Positions 50,856-60,359 are shown, numbered from the stretch's first letter. The stretch: 64,000 nt of DNA from B46-G9 sp964548365 (GCA_964548365.1 CAZJRD010000002.1:62001-126000); one strand, 5' to 3'. Notes: generated from the letters alone by a model not told the origin. Numbers and translations: made by a program.

Positions 50856-52637
50856 ATGGCTGAGAAGATTTTCAAGGGAGGCGAGTTCTTGATTACAGAC
50901 GTGGCCCGCAATGAGGTGTTCACGCCCGAGGATTTTTCTGACGAGCATAAGATGATCAAGGAGACGGCAATTGATTTTGTAGCTAAGGAGATCGAGCCTC
51001 ATATAGAGGAACTGGAGGAAAAAAACCCGGAGCTGGTTATGGAGATCCTGGGAAAAGCCGGAGAACTGGGCCTTCTCGGGACCGATGTGCCTGAAGATTA
51101 CGGTGGCCTGGGCCTGGACAAGGTGAGCACCACGGTGGTAGGAGAGGCCATGGGAGTCGCGGGCTCGTTTTCCGTCGTGTATGGAGCCCACACTGGTATC
51201 GGGACCTTGCCAATTGTCTATTTCGGCAATGAAGAGCAGAAGAGCAAGTACCTTCCCAGGCTGGCGTCCGGCGAATGGTGTGGTTCTTACTGCCTGACTG
51301 AAGCTGGGTCCGGCACTGATGCATTGAATGCCAAGACCAAGGCGGTGCTGTCGGAAGACGGGAAATTCTATATCCTCAATGGCGAGAAACTTTTTATCAC
51401 CAATGCCGCCTGGTCAACTACCTTTATCCTCTATGCAAAGGTAGACGGTGAGAATTTCACGGGCTTCATTGTGGAGAAAGATTTCCCGGGGTTTTCCACG
51501 GGAAAGGAAGAAAAAAAGATGGGAGTCCACGGCTCTTCCACCCGTCCTGTCGTCCTGGAAGATGCCAAGATTCCTGTCGAGAACATGTTGTTTGAAGTGG
51601 GAAAAGGGCATAAGATCGCGTTTAACATCCTGAATATCGGACGGTGGAAACTGGGTGCCATGGCAATGGGAGGTTGCAAGGCCTGTGTAACCGGGGCCGT
51701 CAAGTACGCCAATGGAAGGATTCAGTTCAAGGTCCCCATCAGCTCTTTCGGCATGATCAAGGAAAAACTGGCCAACATGGCGGTGAAAACCTATATGAGT
51801 GAAAGCATGATGTACCGGATGGCGGGCATGTTCGATGACAAGCTCGGGACCCTTGACGCGGAAGCCAAAAAGAACAGTGCGGAAAATGCCAAGGCCATCG
51901 AGGAGTATGCGCCGGAATGCTCCATCACCAAGGTATACGGTTCAGAATGCCTGGAATATTGCGCGGATGAATATGTCCAGATTCTCGGCGGATATGGATT
52001 CTGTGCAGAGTACCCGGCGGAAAGGTACTACCGGGATTCCAGGATCAACCGTATCTGGGAAGGGACAAACGAAATCAACCGGATGCTGGTGCCCGGTACC
52101 TTGTTGCGGCGGGCCATGCAGGGAAGACTGGCACTCCTGCCAGCGGCCCAGGCCATTGCAGGTGAACTCATGGCCTATTCACCCTTGTCCGTGCAGCTCC
52201 CCGATACACCCCTGGCGGTACAGGAACATATGGTCAAGATGAGCAAGAAGATCGCCCTCATGGTGGCAGGTGTCGCGGCCCAGAAGTTCCAGCAGAAGCT
52301 GGCCAGGGAGCAGCAAGTCCTTGCCAGGATAGCGGATATTATCATCGAGATATTCGCCATGGAGAGCGGTCTGCTGCGAACCCTCAAGCTGATTGACAGT
52401 GCAGGGGAGGAAAAGGCGAAGTACCAGATTGCCGCGACCAAGGCTTACGTGGATGATACCATTCCGAAGATTGAACTGTGGGCAAAACAGGCCCTGGCGT
52501 ATGTGGAAGAAGGTGACATGCTCAGGACCCAGCTTGCAGGGCTCAAGAAGCTGGCGAGATACCAGCCCATTGATGCCATCAGTCTGAAGAGGGATATCGC
52601 GGACAGGATTATCGAGCTGGAATCTTATCCCTTCTAA
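50856..52637 (+). CDS. fadE: Acyl-CoA dehydrogenase, FadE type
   Basis: 593 residues from the ATG at 50856; AAAGGAG is 10 bases upstream, so a GTG six codons earlier is rejected. ACAD blocks: LGLLGTDVPEDYGGLGLDKVSTTVVGEAMG, YCLTEAGSGTDALNAKTKA (FAD/substrate), and the C-terminal GGYGFCAEYPAERYYRDSRINRIWEGTNEINRM. The extra 190 C-terminal residues are as in Bacillus FadE-type enzymes. Catalyses the first oxidation of acyl-CoA, passing electrons probably to ETF. ETF genes are not visible. Followed by a terminator at 52663, which ends the operon. Confidence 0.93.
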   Translation: MAEKIFKGGEFLITDVARNEVFTPEDFSDEHKMIKETAIDFVAKEIEPHIEELEEKNPELVMEILGKAGELGLLGTDVPEDYGGLGLDKVSTTVVGEAMGVAGSFSVVYGAHTGIGTLPIVYFGNEEQKSKYLPRLASGEWCGSYCLTEAGSGTDALNAKTKAVLSEDGKFYILNGEKLFITNAAWSTTFILYAKVDGENFTGFIVEKDFPGFSTGKEEKKMGVHGSSTRPVVLEDAKIPVENMLFEVGKGHKIAFNILNIGRWKLGAMAMGGCKACVTGAVKYANGRIQFKVPISSFGMIKEKLANMAVKTYMSESMMYRMAGMFDDKLGTLDAEAKKNSAENAKAIEEYAPECSITKVYGSECLEYCADEYVQILGGYGFCAEYPAERYYRDSRINRIWEGTNEINRMLVPGTLLRRAMQGRLALLPAAQAIAGELMAYSPLSVQLPDTPLAVQEHMVKMSKKIALMVAGVAAQKFQQKLAREQQVLARIADIIIEIFAMESGLLRTLKLIDSAGEEKAKYQIAATKAYVDDTIPKIELWAKQALAYVEEGDMLRTQLAGLKKLARYQPIDAISLKRDIADRIIELESYPF

Positions 52638-52662
52638 TTTTTCAAGAAGTAAAGTATAGTGC

Positions 52663-52697
52663 AAGAGGGTTTGCGTTTGCGGACCCTCTTTTTTTTC
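52663..52697 (+). terminator. Rho-independent terminator of the fad operon
   Basis: AAGAGGGT (52663-52670) pairs with ACCCTCTT (52683-52690) around a 12-base loop and is followed by a further T-run. It lies 25 bases after the acyl-CoA dehydrogenase stop. Confidence 0.85.
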
Positions 52698-52738
52698 AAC
52701 GGTGTTCACCACAGAGCCGCAGAGAGCACAGAGGATTT

Positions 52739-52843
52739 CATTTCTTGCCCATCGGGAGACGGCGATGGGCAAAAGAAATGCTGTTCCTGTATTAGATAGG
52801 ACTGACCCTTTTCACTTGCTGGTATCTCCCGGCAAGTGAAAAA
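52739..52843. repeat. Two consecutive strong inverted repeats in the fadE-fusA gap
   Basis: Hairpin 1 (52739-52780): CATTTCTTGCCCATCG against CGATGGGCAAAAGAAATG. Hairpin 2 (52808-52843): CTTTTCACTTGC against GCAAGTGAAAAAG. A CACAGAG-rich segment precedes them. The stretch 52698-52973 has no gene. They may be MITE/REP-like units or transcript structures upstream of the EF-G gene; nothing decides between these. Confidence 0.55.
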
Positions 52844-52973
52844 GAAGTATCTCAGTGTCCTCCCTGACTCTGTGGTAAGAAATTCTTTCAATTATACCAC
52901 TATATCTGGATAAACGTGCAGTTGTGGAAAGTAGTTTGAGATTTAACACGATCACGAGTGATAGAGGTTTTTT

Positions 52974-55055
52974 ATGGAAGAGATTCAACAATTACGAAAT
53001 ATTGGAATCAGCGCCCACATTGACTCGGGCAAGACGACCCTTACTGAGCGGATCCTCTTCTACACGAAGCGTATCCATGCTATCCACGAAGTCCGGGGAA
53101 AAGACGGGGTGGGCGCGAAGATGGATTCCATGGAACTGGAAAAGGAACGCGGCATTACCATATCATCGGCCGCCACCTACTGCCAGTGGAAAGGCCACCG
53201 GATCAATATTATTGATACGCCGGGGCACGTGGACTTCACTATAGAGGTGGAACGCGCCCTGAGGGTATTGGACGGGGCCATTCTGGTCCTCTGCGCGGTT
53301 GGAGGGGTACAGTCCCAATCCATCACCGTAGACCGGCAAATGAACCGGTATGCGGTGCCTCGTATCGCCTTCATCAATAAATGCGACCGAGCCGGAGCCG
53401 ATCCCAAGAGGGTTCTCAGGCAGATCCGGGAAAAATTGAACGAGAACCCCGTATTGATGCAGATCCCCATAGGGTTGGAAGGAAGCTTTTCCGGAGTGGT
53501 GGATCTGGTGTCGATGAAGGCGATATACTTTGAAGGGGACCGGGGCGAGGCCCTCAACGTCAAGAAAATCCCCGCAGAACTGATGGAGGAGGCAGAAGCC
53601 AGGCGCGAGGAACTTCTGGATGCGGCTTCCCTCTTTTCAGATGAACTGACCGAGGCAATCCTGGAAGAACGAGTAGAAGATGACTTGATTTATGAAGCAG
53701 TTCGGAAAGGGACCCTGTCACGGAAACTAACCCCCGTTTTTGTGGGGTCAGCGTACAAGAATGTGGGTGTTCAGCCCCTGTTGGATGGGGTGAACAGGTA
53801 TCTCCCATCCCCGACCGAAGTAGAAAATATTGCCCTCGACCTGGACCAGGGTGAAAAGGAGGTTCCCCTGGAGGTTGATTCGGAAAAGCCGTTGCTGGCA
53901 CTCGCCTTCAAGCTGGAAGTGACCCCCTTTGGACAGTTAACCTATCTGCGGGTGTACCAGGGAGCCATCGGCAAGGGAGATGATACCTTTATCACCCGGA
54001 ACAGGAAAAAGATAAAGGTGGGAAGGTTGGTTCGGATGCATGCTGATGAGATGGAAGATATTGATCGGGCCAGCGCCGGCGAAATCGTTGCCCTGTTCGG
54101 AGTGGATTGTTACTCAGGAGATACCTTCACGGACGGGAAATTGAATTACAGTATGTCCACTATGTTTGTCCCCGAACCGGTCATTTCCATGACCATCATC
54201 CCTGCTGACAACAAGGCCCAGGGGAATATGTCCAAGGCCCTGAATCGTTTTACCAGGGAAGATCCCACGTTTCGTTCCCATGTGGATAAGGAATCCAGCG
54301 AGACCATCATCTCCGGTATGGGGGAACTGCACCTGGATGTCTACGTGGAAAGGATGAAAAGGGAATTTCAGGCGGAGGTGGTGACCGGTATCCCGCAGGT
54401 GGCCTACCGGGAGAGCATTACCAGGAAAGCAGAGTTCGATTATACGCACAAGAAACAGACCGGAGGAGCGGGGCAGTACGGGCGGGTCGCCGGGTTCATG
54501 GAGCCTTCCAGGGACGGTTCCTACGTCTTTGTCAATGAAGTGAAGGGAGGCGCGATTCCCACTGAGTTTATTTCGTCTGTTGATAAAGGCTTTCAGTCTT
54601 GCCTCCAGAAGGGCCAGGTGCTGGGTTTCCCTGTTGTGGGGATGCAGGTGACGGTGAATGATGGGAAGGCCCACAGTGTTGATTCATCTGAGCGGGCCTT
54701 TACACATGCGGCAGTTGGCGCATTCCGGCAAGTTTACAACAAGGCGAAACCGGTTATACTGGAGCCCATTATGAAGGTTTCCATAGAATGCCCCTCCGAG
54801 TTCCAGGGAAACGTGCTGGCCTCCGTCAATCAGCGGAGGGGGCTCATCATGAGTTCTGCTGAAGACGGTGCTTTCAGTAGCATAGACGTTGAAGTCCCGC
54901 TGGCGGAGATGTTCGGGTATGCCACCGTCCTGCGGTCACTCACCCAGGGGAAGGGAGAATTCACCATGGAATTTTCGAAATATGCAAAGGTCCCTGAATC
55001 CATCGCGGAAGATCTTAAGCGGGAATTCAGGGAGAAGGGAAAGGGAGGGAAATAA
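52974..55055 (+). CDS. fusA: Elongation factor G, spirochaete/delta (mtEF-G1-like) type
   Basis: 693 residues with all five domains: GTPase motifs AHIDSGKTT (G1), DTPGHVDFTIEVERALRVLDGAILVLCAVGGVQSQSITVDRQM (G3 and on) and NKCDRAG (G4), then domain II-V through GRVAGFMEPS and QRRGLIMSSAEDGAFSSIDVEVPLAEMFGYATVLRSLTQGKGEFTMEF. The HEVRGKDGVGAKMDSMELEKERGITISSAATYCQWKG stretch is strikingly like mitochondrial EF-G1, the class called spdEFG1 in bacteria; that group translocates but is thought to leave ribosome recycling to a second EF-G. GAGG is six bases upstream. No ribosomal-protein genes accompany it. Confidence 0.93.
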   Translation: MEEIQQLRNIGISAHIDSGKTTLTERILFYTKRIHAIHEVRGKDGVGAKMDSMELEKERGITISSAATYCQWKGHRINIIDTPGHVDFTIEVERALRVLDGAILVLCAVGGVQSQSITVDRQMNRYAVPRIAFINKCDRAGADPKRVLRQIREKLNENPVLMQIPIGLEGSFSGVVDLVSMKAIYFEGDRGEALNVKKIPAELMEEAEARREELLDAASLFSDELTEAILEERVEDDLIYEAVRKGTLSRKLTPVFVGSAYKNVGVQPLLDGVNRYLPSPTEVENIALDLDQGEKEVPLEVDSEKPLLALAFKLEVTPFGQLTYLRVYQGAIGKGDDTFITRNRKKIKVGRLVRMHADEMEDIDRASAGEIVALFGVDCYSGDTFTDGKLNYSMSTMFVPEPVISMTIIPADNKAQGNMSKALNRFTREDPTFRSHVDKESSETIISGMGELHLDVYVERMKREFQAEVVTGIPQVAYRESITRKAEFDYTHKKQTGGAGQYGRVAGFMEPSRDGSYVFVNEVKGGAIPTEFISSVDKGFQSCLQKGQVLGFPVVGMQVTVNDGKAHSVDSSERAFTHAAVGAFRQVYNKAKPVILEPIMKVSIECPSEFQGNVLASVNQRRGLIMSSAEDGAFSSIDVEVPLAEMFGYATVLRSLTQGKGEFTMEFSKYAKVPESIAEDLKREFREKGKGGK

Positions 55056-55056
55056 T

Positions 55057-55758
55057 ATGGAAAGATTTATCTCGGTGAGCCCGCTGAAGCTGTTGGATCA
55101 ATCCTCCCGGAAAGGACTGGGTCCGGGAAATCTGGGCGTTCTCATCGCCAGGGCGGGAGTGGGAAAGACCGCTTGTCTCATCCACATCGCTTTTGACCGC
55201 ATCTTTCGCGGTGAAAAACTGGTGCATGTCTCTCTTGATGAAACACCTGAAAAAGTGACGTCCTACTACAACGTCATCCTGTATGATTTGGTGAAGGCGC
55301 TGGATATGGAGGATGAATTTGAGCTTAGAGGTCGCATCGATCGAAACAGGCTGATCCTGGCCTATTTGAACCAGAGTTTTTCATTGGACCGCTTGCGCGC
55401 CAACCTGGAAAACCTGGAAAAGAATATGGACTTTAGACCCGATGTCCTCATTGTGGACGGTATGGATTGCGACAAGGCTTCAAAAGAAACCTTTGAAGCA
55501 TTCAAGCAGTTGGCCGAATCCATTGAGGCTGAAATATGGTTCTCCGCCCTTTCCCACCGGCACATTACGGAAACCAACGAACGGGGAGTCCCGTACCCTT
55601 GCCACGAGGTTGATGATCTTTTCAGTATTATCCTGCAACTGCAACCAGAAGGCAACGGCATGCGGCTTAAACTCTTGAAAGACCACGATCACCCAGGCAT
55701 CTCGGATGTGAGTGTAAACCTGGATCCGGGCACTTTCCTCGTCCAGGAGATTGATTGA
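55057..55758 (+). CDS. P-loop ATPase of KaiC/DnaB-like fold, EF-G neighbour
   Basis: 233 residues from the ATG at 55057, after AGGGAGGG; it starts one base past the EF-G stop, so co-translation is likely. Walker A near residues 33-39 (ARAGVGKTACL), a DETPEKVTSYYN segment and Walker B DVLIVDGMD. The fold outline (GLGPGNLGVLIARAGVGKTACLIHIAFD) recalls KaiC/RadA-type ATPases, but no KaiC double domain is present. Function unknown. Because it trails spdEFG1 in tandem, a link to translation or to its regulation is conceivable but not shown. Confidence 0.65.
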   Translation: MERFISVSPLKLLDQSSRKGLGPGNLGVLIARAGVGKTACLIHIAFDRIFRGEKLVHVSLDETPEKVTSYYNVILYDLVKALDMEDEFELRGRIDRNRLILAYLNQSFSLDRLRANLENLEKNMDFRPDVLIVDGMDCDKASKETFEAFKQLAESIEAEIWFSALSHRHITETNERGVPYPCHEVDDLFSIILQLQPEGNGMRLKLLKDHDHPGISDVSVNLDPGTFLVQEID

Positions 55759-55784
55759 GGGAAAAAGGGTGCCGGTGGATGATC

Positions 55785-57299
55785 CTATGTGTCCCGGTCT
55801 TTGCTGTTCTGTTCGTTGAGGAATGGGGTGAAGAAGATAAGGACCATACCTGGGACGGATGCCACGAAACTGATGCCGAAGAACCATCCGTAGCCGAGCC
55901 ACTGGGCGAGGAAGCCGCCTATCACCCCGGAAAGCACGCCGCTGATATTCATAAGACCGGTACCGATGGCATAATGGGCCGCTTTGAACTCGGCGAGGCA
56001 GGTCCGCATGAGAAAGGTGATCAAGACTGCGGTGCCCAGCCCCCCCGCGAATTGATCAAAGGCGTGGACCGACGCGACGAGGAAGAGATTGAAAGAGCCG
56101 ATGGGCGTGGGAACGGAAGCCCCCGTGTTCATGGTCACATATCCATTGAGTCCCAATGCCAGGGCCATATAGATCACGTTCGTCAGATTCTGTGCAAGGA
56201 GAAAAGGCCAGATAGTCTTCCTGAGGCCATACCGGGCAATAAACCAGCCTCCGAGCATGGCGCCGACAATGGAGAAGGGAAGACCTACCCCTCCGGAAAT
56301 CCAGCCGTAGTGGACCTTTACGCCCAGGTCAACGAGAAACGGTGATACCATGGATGCCAGCATTGATTCCCCGGTTCTCATCAAAATGATAAAAGCCAGG
56401 GCCACCCCCATTTTTTCCCTGTCCATGTAGGCCAGGAAGGCCCTCGAATAAAAGGCCTCCGGATCCTTGAAAAGGGATTGCTTAATGCGATTCCTGAACA
56501 ATGCCATGAGTGCCAGCAGGATCAGCAGCCCAATCCCGATCCAGCCGGAGACCCTGACACGGCCAAGGAAAGGAAGGTGGTTTTTCAGATTTTCATACCA
56601 TCCATAGGAGAGGCTCCATCGCAGGGCAAGAATCATGAGAACCGCGAGCACCAGGATCATGGCGCGTTTCAGGTGCACGAGCGGCCTCAGACACTGGTGG
56701 ATAGGCCGCTGGGGATTCTCCACCCTCGGCAGAAGAAAAAAGTGATAGAAGAACAAAATGGCAAGCATCCCGGCCGCAGAGAGGTAGGCCAGGCGCCAGG
56801 TGGATACGGCGCCGATGGTGACCACGATACCGGTGCCGGTCATCATGGCGATGCGGTAAGCCATGACGCGGTATCCCACGAACCGGGCCTGGTTTTTTTT
56901 GTCCAGGGCCTCCATGTAATAGCCGTCTATGGCCATGTCGTGGGTGGCGGCAATGATAGACCCCACAAAGAGAAAAACGGCAATATACTGGATTACCCCG
57001 GGAAATGGAGTGAGCAGGGCGACCACTAGAAAGAGCAGGACCAGCAGCCCCTGGGTATTCAGGAGCCACCGGCGTTTCGTTCCAAACTGGTCAATCTGGG
57101 GTCCCCAGAGAAACTTGAGAACCCAGGGCAAGCCGAAAAGGGAGGTGAGCCCGATAGCCTCAAGGCTGACCTTCCTGTCGCGAAAAAAGACGGAAGATAC
57201 GATGCGGATCAAGGTATAGGGGAAGCCTTCGGCAAAGTAGGTAGTGAAGGCCCACACGTGGGGGGTCTGGAGATTCTTTTTGTTGAGGATTTCCGGCAT
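55785..57299 (-). CDS. AmpG-like MFS permease
   Basis: 504 residues, about 12-14 membrane helices. N-terminal WAFTTYFAEGFPYTLIRIVSSVFFRDRKVSLEAIGLTSLFGLPWVLKFLWGPQIDQFGTKRRW is the PAT/AmpG signature (muropeptide importers of the MFS; acidic pair Asp in W.P..D). SIIAATHDMAIDGYYMEAL also fits. Likely imports cell-wall fragments or acyl-CoA-related compounds; AmpG proper is 450-500 residues. Convergent with the P-loop gene (27-base gap). Confidence 0.78.
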   Translation of the reverse strand: MPEILNKKNLQTPHVWAFTTYFAEGFPYTLIRIVSSVFFRDRKVSLEAIGLTSLFGLPWVLKFLWGPQIDQFGTKRRWLLNTQGLLVLLFLVVALLTPFPGVIQYIAVFLFVGSIIAATHDMAIDGYYMEALDKKNQARFVGYRVMAYRIAMMTGTGIVVTIGAVSTWRLAYLSAAGMLAILFFYHFFLLPRVENPQRPIHQCLRPLVHLKRAMILVLAVLMILALRWSLSYGWYENLKNHLPFLGRVRVSGWIGIGLLILLALMALFRNRIKQSLFKDPEAFYSRAFLAYMDREKMGVALAFIILMRTGESMLASMVSPFLVDLGVKVHYGWISGGVGLPFSIVGAMLGGWFIARYGLRKTIWPFLLAQNLTNVIYMALALGLNGYVTMNTGASVPTPIGSFNLFLVASVHAFDQFAGGLGTAVLITFLMRTCLAEFKAAHYAIGTGLMNISGVLSGVIGGFLAQWLGYGWFFGISFVASVPGMVLIFFTPFLNEQNSKDRDT

Positions 57300-57434
57300 T
57301 GCCCTCTTTCATATCCGGGAAGGGTTCCGGGATCAACAAAATTTTTGTGTTAATCCTTCCTTGACTTTCCTGCGGATGTGAGGGTAAAGGAGTTCATTTG
57401 GAGAGTCCTTTTATCAATGTTTTGATGTGGAGCT

Positions 57435-57634
57435 CAGGATATGATGTCTTTTTTCGATTACGAGTCTCCCGGGCTGGTATTTTTCGCGACTTATCCACGG
57501 GGGAGCATTGCCCCCTCCGCATTCCAGTCCTCAGGAAAAAGCGCCCTGAGGACCTGGCTGCGGTTTCCCCCATAGATAAGTCACAAAAATACGGAAGCCC
57601 TCCCGCCGGTAACGAAAAAAGACGTCATATCCTG
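57435..57634. repeat. Long imperfect inverted repeat (about 200 bp) upstream of map
   Basis: Left end CAGGATATGATGTC TTTTTTCG pairs with the reverse of right end CGAAAAAAGACGTCATATCCTG with one mismatch. Continuing inward GTATTTTT/AAAATAC, GACTTATC/GATAAGTC, GGGGGA/TCCCCC-like and CCTCAGG/CCTGAGG arms match. Flanking GTGG/CCAC extend it. The whole could fold into one long hairpin, as in palindromic MITEs or phase-variable DNA. The 57300-57711 gap has no gene otherwise. Confidence 0.8.
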
Positions 57635-57711
57635 TGTGTGCCACATAAACGATATTTTTTCCTGGAAAGCTGGCGAGGGGGAACGCTTGGGAAAGGAATT
57701 GAGGATGAAGC

Positions 57712-58611
57712 ATGCTACATGATACCAAGAGAAGGAAGATAGGCAGAAACGATCCCTGCCCCTGCGGAAGCGGCCTGAAATATAAGAAATGCTGTATGAA
57801 CAAGCCCCACATCAATGCTGAACCAGTTGATATGAAACGCATCTATGCTGAGAAATACCGGATTCGCCTGAAAGACGCACAGGATGTGGAGGGCATCAGA
57901 AGAGCGGGGCGGTTAGTGGTGGATACACTGGACCTGGTAGAAAGCCATATCAGGCCGGGAATAAAAACAGACGACATAAACAAGCTTGTCCATGATTTCA
58001 CCGTGAAACATGGCGCCACGCCTGCTCCTCTTAACTACCGGGGATATCCCAAAAGCGTATGTGTTTCCATAAACGAGGTCATCTGCCACGGCATTCCGGG
58101 TGAACGGGTCCTGCGGGACGGTGATATCGTGAATGTGGACGTCACTTCCATCTTGAACGACTACTATGCCGATGCGAGTAAGACCTTTTTCGTGGGGGAA
58201 CCTGGAGCGGATGCGAAAAAGATTGTTGTGGTTGCCAGGACGAGCCTGAAGGTCGGTCTCGACCAAGTAAGACCCGACAATACCATTGGCGATATCGGGT
58301 GGGCCATCCAGCGATATGCGGAAGGGGCGGGCTGTTCGGTAGTGCGGGAGTTCGTAGGCCACGGTGTCGGCTTTGATTTTCACGAACCGCCCCAGGTGCC
58401 ACACTACGGCCGGAAGGGGGAAGGGGTCCCCCTCGTTTCCGGCATGGTGTTCACGGTTGAACCCATGATAAACCTGGGCAAGAAAGATCTCTATGTCCTG
58501 GATGATAACTGGACCGCAGTGACCGAGGATGGCTCACTTTCCGCACAGTTCGAGCAAACTGTCGTGGTAACCGATACAGGGTATGAGAGCCTGACTCCTT
58601 TTGATATTTGA
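57712..58611 (+). CDS. map: Methionine aminopeptidase with N-terminal SEC-C motif
   Basis: 299 residues. The first 30 hold the SEC-C zinc motif GRNDPCPCGSGLKYKKCC. The catalytic domain starts near 50; metal ligands: D in VNVDVTSILNDYYADASKTFF (two Asp), H in EFVGHGVGFDFHEPPQVPHY, E in MVFTVEPMI and E in AQFEQTVVV; ICHGIPGERVL has the substrate-side His. SEC-C fusion is seen in chlamydial and deltaproteobacterial MAPs and may assist ribosome binding. Removes initiator methionine. Starts ATG at 57712; a GAGGATGAAGC is just upstream. Confidence 0.92.
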   Translation: MLHDTKRRKIGRNDPCPCGSGLKYKKCCMNKPHINAEPVDMKRIYAEKYRIRLKDAQDVEGIRRAGRLVVDTLDLVESHIRPGIKTDDINKLVHDFTVKHGATPAPLNYRGYPKSVCVSINEVICHGIPGERVLRDGDIVNVDVTSILNDYYADASKTFFVGEPGADAKKIVVVARTSLKVGLDQVRPDNTIGDIGWAIQRYAEGAGCSVVREFVGHGVGFDFHEPPQVPHYGRKGEGVPLVSGMVFTVEPMINLGKKDLYVLDDNWTAVTEDGSLSAQFEQTVVVTDTGYESLTPFDI

Positions 58612-58636
58612 TAGCGGACTCTGCAGGGTGTGAAAA

Positions 58637-59569
58637 ATGCATTTTTATCTGCGTATCACCCGGAGAGCACTTGACCTGGGGTTTCTCGCGGTCGGCTTTT
58701 GCCGCCCAGGCCCGCCGCCGTTTCTTGCTGAGTACAACCAGTGGGTAGATGCAGGGAAATACGGTAACATGCGATGGCTTCAGGATCACAGGGATTTAAA
58801 GGCCGATCCGGGAAAAGTGCTTGAATGCTGCGAGACAATTATCTCCCTTGGCTTCCCCTATCCTTCAAAGAAACCCAGCACTTCAGACGAGTTCACCGCC
58901 GCCCGGTACACCAGGCCCGAGAGCCCGGATTACCATGATAGCATCAAGGAACGAGCCAAGTCCCTTGTGGCACTCATATCCGAAGAATATCCAGGAGAGC
59001 GCTCACGTATTTGCGTGGACTCAGCACCTCTCCTGGAACGCGGCTTTGCCTATGCATCCGGCATTGGCTTTATCGGGAAGAACAACATGCTCATCAGGCC
59101 CGGGCACGGCTCATATTTTTTCCTGGCCGAAGTGCTTACCACCGCGCTGTTTCCCATCCCGGCGGTGAAACCCATGGTGAGCTTGTGTGGCAGATGCAGT
59201 CGTTGCGTGGAAGCGTGCCCCACAGGAGCCCTTGAAAGGCCATTCCTCCTCGATGCCGCCAAGTGTCTCTCCTATCTGACCATCGAAAAAAAAGGGTCAA
59301 TTGATCGTAAAACGGGGAAGAAAATGGGGGGGTGCTTTTTTGGATGTGATGTATGCCAGGAGGTGTGCCCGTTCAATCCGGGCCCCGGCGAAAGAGAGAA
59401 AAATCTCCCTTCTCTCAAGGCAATCCTTCAGATGGATCAGGAAACCTTCAAAAATCAATTCGGAAATACCGCCTTTGCCCGGGCTGGCCTAGAAAAGATC
59501 AAGAGCAATATCAGGACAATGGCTGAAGGTGTCTTTCCACAAAGGCGTGAAGGGCATCAGGATAAATAG
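58637..59569 (+). CDS. queG: Epoxyqueuosine reductase QueG
   Basis: 310 residues. Two 4Fe-4S motifs: CGRCSRCVEACPTGAL and CDVCQEVCPFN. Preceding block ERSRICVDSAPLLERGFAYASGIGFIGKNNMLIRPGHGSYFFLAEVLTT is the QueG cobalamin-binding signature (D and R residues). Converts epoxyqueuosine to queuosine in tRNA wobble position, using cobalamin. The 3' end overlaps the oppositely oriented alpha/beta hydrolase gene by 59 bases. No queA or tgt partner is visible. Confidence 0.93.
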   Translation: MHFYLRITRRALDLGFLAVGFCRPGPPPFLAEYNQWVDAGKYGNMRWLQDHRDLKADPGKVLECCETIISLGFPYPSKKPSTSDEFTAARYTRPESPDYHDSIKERAKSLVALISEEYPGERSRICVDSAPLLERGFAYASGIGFIGKNNMLIRPGHGSYFFLAEVLTTALFPIPAVKPMVSLCGRCSRCVEACPTGALERPFLLDAAKCLSYLTIEKKGSIDRKTGKKMGGCFFGCDVCQEVCPFNPGPGEREKNLPSLKAILQMDQETFKNQFGNTAFARAGLEKIKSNIRTMAEGVFPQRREGHQDK

Positions 59570-60359
59570 AATCGAGGCTCGAGCTGCTGTGGTCTGAGCC
59601 AAGGGAGACAAAGAGTTCAGCACGGCCGGTCGGAAAGCTGTCCCGCAACCTCCAGGCGTGATGAAGCGGAAAATTCTGGTCTCTCCCACCATGAATAAGC
59701 AGGACGGGGACGTCAATAGAAGGGGCCAGCCTCATGGGGCTCACTGTATCGAGCCGGAACCCATAGAAGATATCCATCCAGAGCACGATCATGGGCGCGA
59801 AAACAGGGCCAAGATAACGATTTTGATTCCGGTAAAGGCTGAACATGGCCTCCCTGGTCCGTGCGTAACATCCCTCCAGGAAGAGAAGCCGAATCTTTTG
59901 CTGTTTTCTGCTGGCGGCAATGACTGCACCCGCGGCGCCGATAGAATGGCCGTAGAGCAGGACCGGTTCTCCGATCCAGTCCATAACCGTTTCAATGTCC
60001 TGGGCAAACCGAAAGGCATTCATGAAGCGATTCCTGGATGAGCCTCCATGATCCCTTGCGCTGTGCAGCACGGTGGTGAATCCCATCTGCCTGAATAGAC
60101 GAGCCCTCCCCACCATCCTGTCCCTGTTGCGGCTCCATCCGTGGGCCAGGAGCACCGTGCCACGTGATTTCCCCTCCGGTTCAATACGCCACACCTCCAG
60201 TTCTCCACCGTCAACGGCTGGGATCCTGGTGTCAATCACATGCCCCCAGCCCGGGCGATCCGTCACCGGTTCGCGGGGAATTTGATGGACGAGATAGGTC
60301 AGGGCAAGGGTTACCAGCAGGTAGAGTGTTATAATGATAAGAAAGGCATGAAGAATCAT
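59511..60359 (-). CDS. Alpha/beta hydrolase with N-terminal membrane helix
   Basis: 282 residues. An N-terminal hydrophobic segment (about 3-24) suggests a membrane anchor or signal. HGW (73-75) forms the oxyanion part, nucleophile Ser139 in LYGHSIGAAGA, then an Asp after LLIHGGRDQNFPLHH, and a final His (SLGSDHSS). Catalytic triad therefore visible. The family includes thioesterases and lipases of unknown substrate. Convergent with queG and overlapping it by 59 bases, so one of the two tails may be slightly shorter than annotated in transcription terms; no terminator is seen between. Confidence 0.8.
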   Translation of the reverse strand: MILHAFLIIITLYLLVTLALTYLVHQIPREPVTDRPGWGHVIDTRIPAVDGGELEVWRIEPEGKSRGTVLLAHGWSRNRDRMVGRARLFRQMGFTTVLHSARDHGGSSRNRFMNAFRFAQDIETVMDWIGEPVLLYGHSIGAAGAVIAASRKQQKIRLLFLEGCYARTREAMFSLYRNQNRYLGPVFAPMIVLWMDIFYGFRLDTVSPMRLAPSIDVPVLLIHGGRDQNFPLHHAWRLRDSFPTGRAELFVSLGSDHSSSSLDSIYPDALHAFVERHLQPLS

